Part shown: positions 6,492 through 6,779 of the stretch, in pieces
How positions within the stretch are numbered: position 1 is the first letter of the stretch
Layout: each line of letters opens with the position of its first letter
From: an uncultured Coriobacteriaceae bacterium
GTDB lineage: Bacteria > Actinomycetota > Coriobacteriia > Coriobacteriales > UMGS124
Direction: 5' to 3'
DNA length: 6,779 nucleotides
NCBI GenBank assembly: GCA_900555105.1
Contig: USJP01000089.1
Span: 1 to 6,779, forward strand
The notes under the pieces: generated by a model
Database searches by the model: none
What the model saw: the letters and a program-made list of their open reading frames with translations, nothing else
What the model was told of the DNA's origin: nothing
Position numbers and translations under genes: made by a program

Positions 6492-6623
6492 GGAAGGAGG
6501 GTATCCTACGCCTGCCCGAGTCCTCGTACCGAGGGCAGCGGGAAACCACTTCACGGGGCGCTTCGCGCCTTGTGCCCTTCCCTTGCCCTCACTGCGGGGG
6601 CAGGCTTCGGAAACCCTCCTTCC
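6492..6623. ncRNA. Rod-like structured element, 6S-RNA-like shape (candidate)
   Basis: Complementary arms nest around one axis. An 11-bp closing stem pairs GGAAGGAGGGT (6492-6502) with 6613-6623. TCC pairs with GGA (6504-6506/6609-6611), and GCCTGCCC (6510-6517) pairs with GGGCAGGC (6598-6605). A bubble follows, 13 bases against 7 (6518-6530/6591-6597). Beyond it are GAGGGCA with TGCCCTC (6531-6537/6584-6590), GGGAA with TTCCC (6540-6544/6578-6582), and a 10-bp apical stem (6552-6561/6565-6574, two G-T pairs) with loop TTC. A long rod with one asymmetric central bubble is the shape of 6S RNA, a regulator of RNA polymerase. CCTCG/CGAGG (6522-6526/6530-6534) gives an alternative hairpin at the bubble, as in 6S rearrangement. 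At 132 bases it is shorter than most 6S RNAs. Strand is undecided, and a palindromic DNA repeat is a real alternative. Confidence 0.45.
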
Positions 6624-6698
6624 ACGCACGTCAATCCTGTAAGAAGGGCTTTATTAAGGAACGCCGCGCATCAGGTTCCGCAACCCACTAAAAAGCAG

Positions 6699-6779
6699 GT
6701 TCTCGTCCGCAAGGCGTCCAGAGGCGACGTGCGCGGTGCGGGCCTTTGGCCTACTGGAGTACGTGAGCCTCTGGAGAAC
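6699..6779. repeat. Second dyad structure at the right edge
   Basis: GTTCT (6699-6703) pairs with AGAAC (6775-6779). CCAGAGGC (6718-6725) pairs perfectly with GCCTCTGG (6767-6774). ACGT (6727-6730) pairs with ACGT (6761-6764), and GGCC-TTT-GGCC (6741-6751) forms an inner hairpin. The 14 bases left unpaired on the 5' side may form a small side hairpin. It could be a structured leader or small RNA. The outer arm ends exactly at the window edge, so its true extent is unknown. Confidence 0.45.

Larger units (their letters stand above)
6480..6779. other. 300-base non-coding tail with strong secondary structure
   Basis: No credible gene follows the regulator. Open frames here lack ribosome binding sites and family-like sequence and merely run through GC-rich DNA. 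The stretch holds a 132-base rod-like inverted-repeat structure (6492-6623), a minor dyad GGAAC/GTTCC (6658-6662 and 6675-6679), and a second larger dyad reaching the right edge. No good promoter or T-run terminator was found for any of them on either strand. Confidence 0.6.

Noticed and set aside
6492..6623. SRP RNA, tmRNA or RNase P RNA as identity of the rod structure
   Set aside because: The SRP GGAAG/AGCAG tip motif, the tmRNA ends and tag frame, and conserved RNase P core segments were not found on either strand.
6063..6629. Minus-strand open frame of 188 codons opposite the regulator and the structured tail
   Set aside because: It covers a confident Fur-family gene in antisense and the inverted repeats; no family resemblance or ribosome binding site was seen.
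6326..6691. Plus-strand open frame of 121 codons running through the 3' tail
   Set aside because: It starts inside the regulator gene in another frame, is Arg/Ser-rich, and depends on the palindromic sequence staying open by chance.
6692..6712. tRNA T-arm-like GGTTCTCGTCC
   Set aside because: The invariant purine and A after GTTC are missing and no acceptor, D or anticodon arm can be built around it.

Overview
The window is 6,779 bases of G+C-rich bacterial DNA carrying five complete protein genes. Three lie on the minus strand (isocitrate dehydrogenase, then TRAP permease and TRAP binding protein) and two on the plus strand (AEC-type permease and a Fur/PerR-type regulator). The mix is a eukaryote-type NADP isocitrate dehydrogenase, a TAXI-type TRAP transporter with fused permease, a lipoprotein signal peptide, GTG starts with clear Shine-Dalgarno sites, and high G+C at third positions. 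This fits an anaerobic high-G+C Gram-positive of the Coriobacteriia (Actinomycetota). That placement is inference from gene types and composition; no rRNA or other marker is present.

Layout. Bases 1-136 form a nested palindrome that runs into the icd stop codon. icd (134-1336, minus) has its own good sigma70-type promoter at 1377-1404. Just upstream of it, a rho-independent terminator (1469-1501, minus strand) closes the TRAP transcription unit. That unit is transcribed leftward from the 4739-5019 divergent region: TAXI binding lipoprotein (3680-4738), a strong intergenic stem-loop (3608-3645) flanked by a 9-bp direct repeat, then the 673-residue fused 4TM/12TM permease (1537-3558, GTG start). 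On the other side of the divergent region, an AEC family permease (5020-5955) runs rightward. A short intergenic stretch with dyads, a promoter and an AT-rich 7-1-7 operator leads into a compact PerR-like metalloregulator (6087-6479). The last 300 bases have no credible gene but hold a long rod-like inverted-repeat structure (6492-6623), whose shape resembles a small 6S-type RNA, and the start of a second dyad structure (6699-6779) that touches the window edge.

How the genes work together. The binding lipoprotein and permease make one complete sodium- or proton-driven TRAP uptake system for an unknown, probably organic-anion substrate. icd makes 2-oxoglutarate and NADPH and is transcribed separately. 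A shared theme of 2-oxoglutarate/glutamate metabolism is possible but only suggested by adjacency. The AEC permease probably moves small organic anions. The PerR-like regulator probably represses itself and senses peroxide or metal. No mobile element, CRISPR array, tRNA or rRNA was seen. The most unexplained material is non-coding: the two long nested palindromes at the ends of the window and the repeat-flanked stem-loop inside the TRAP unit.
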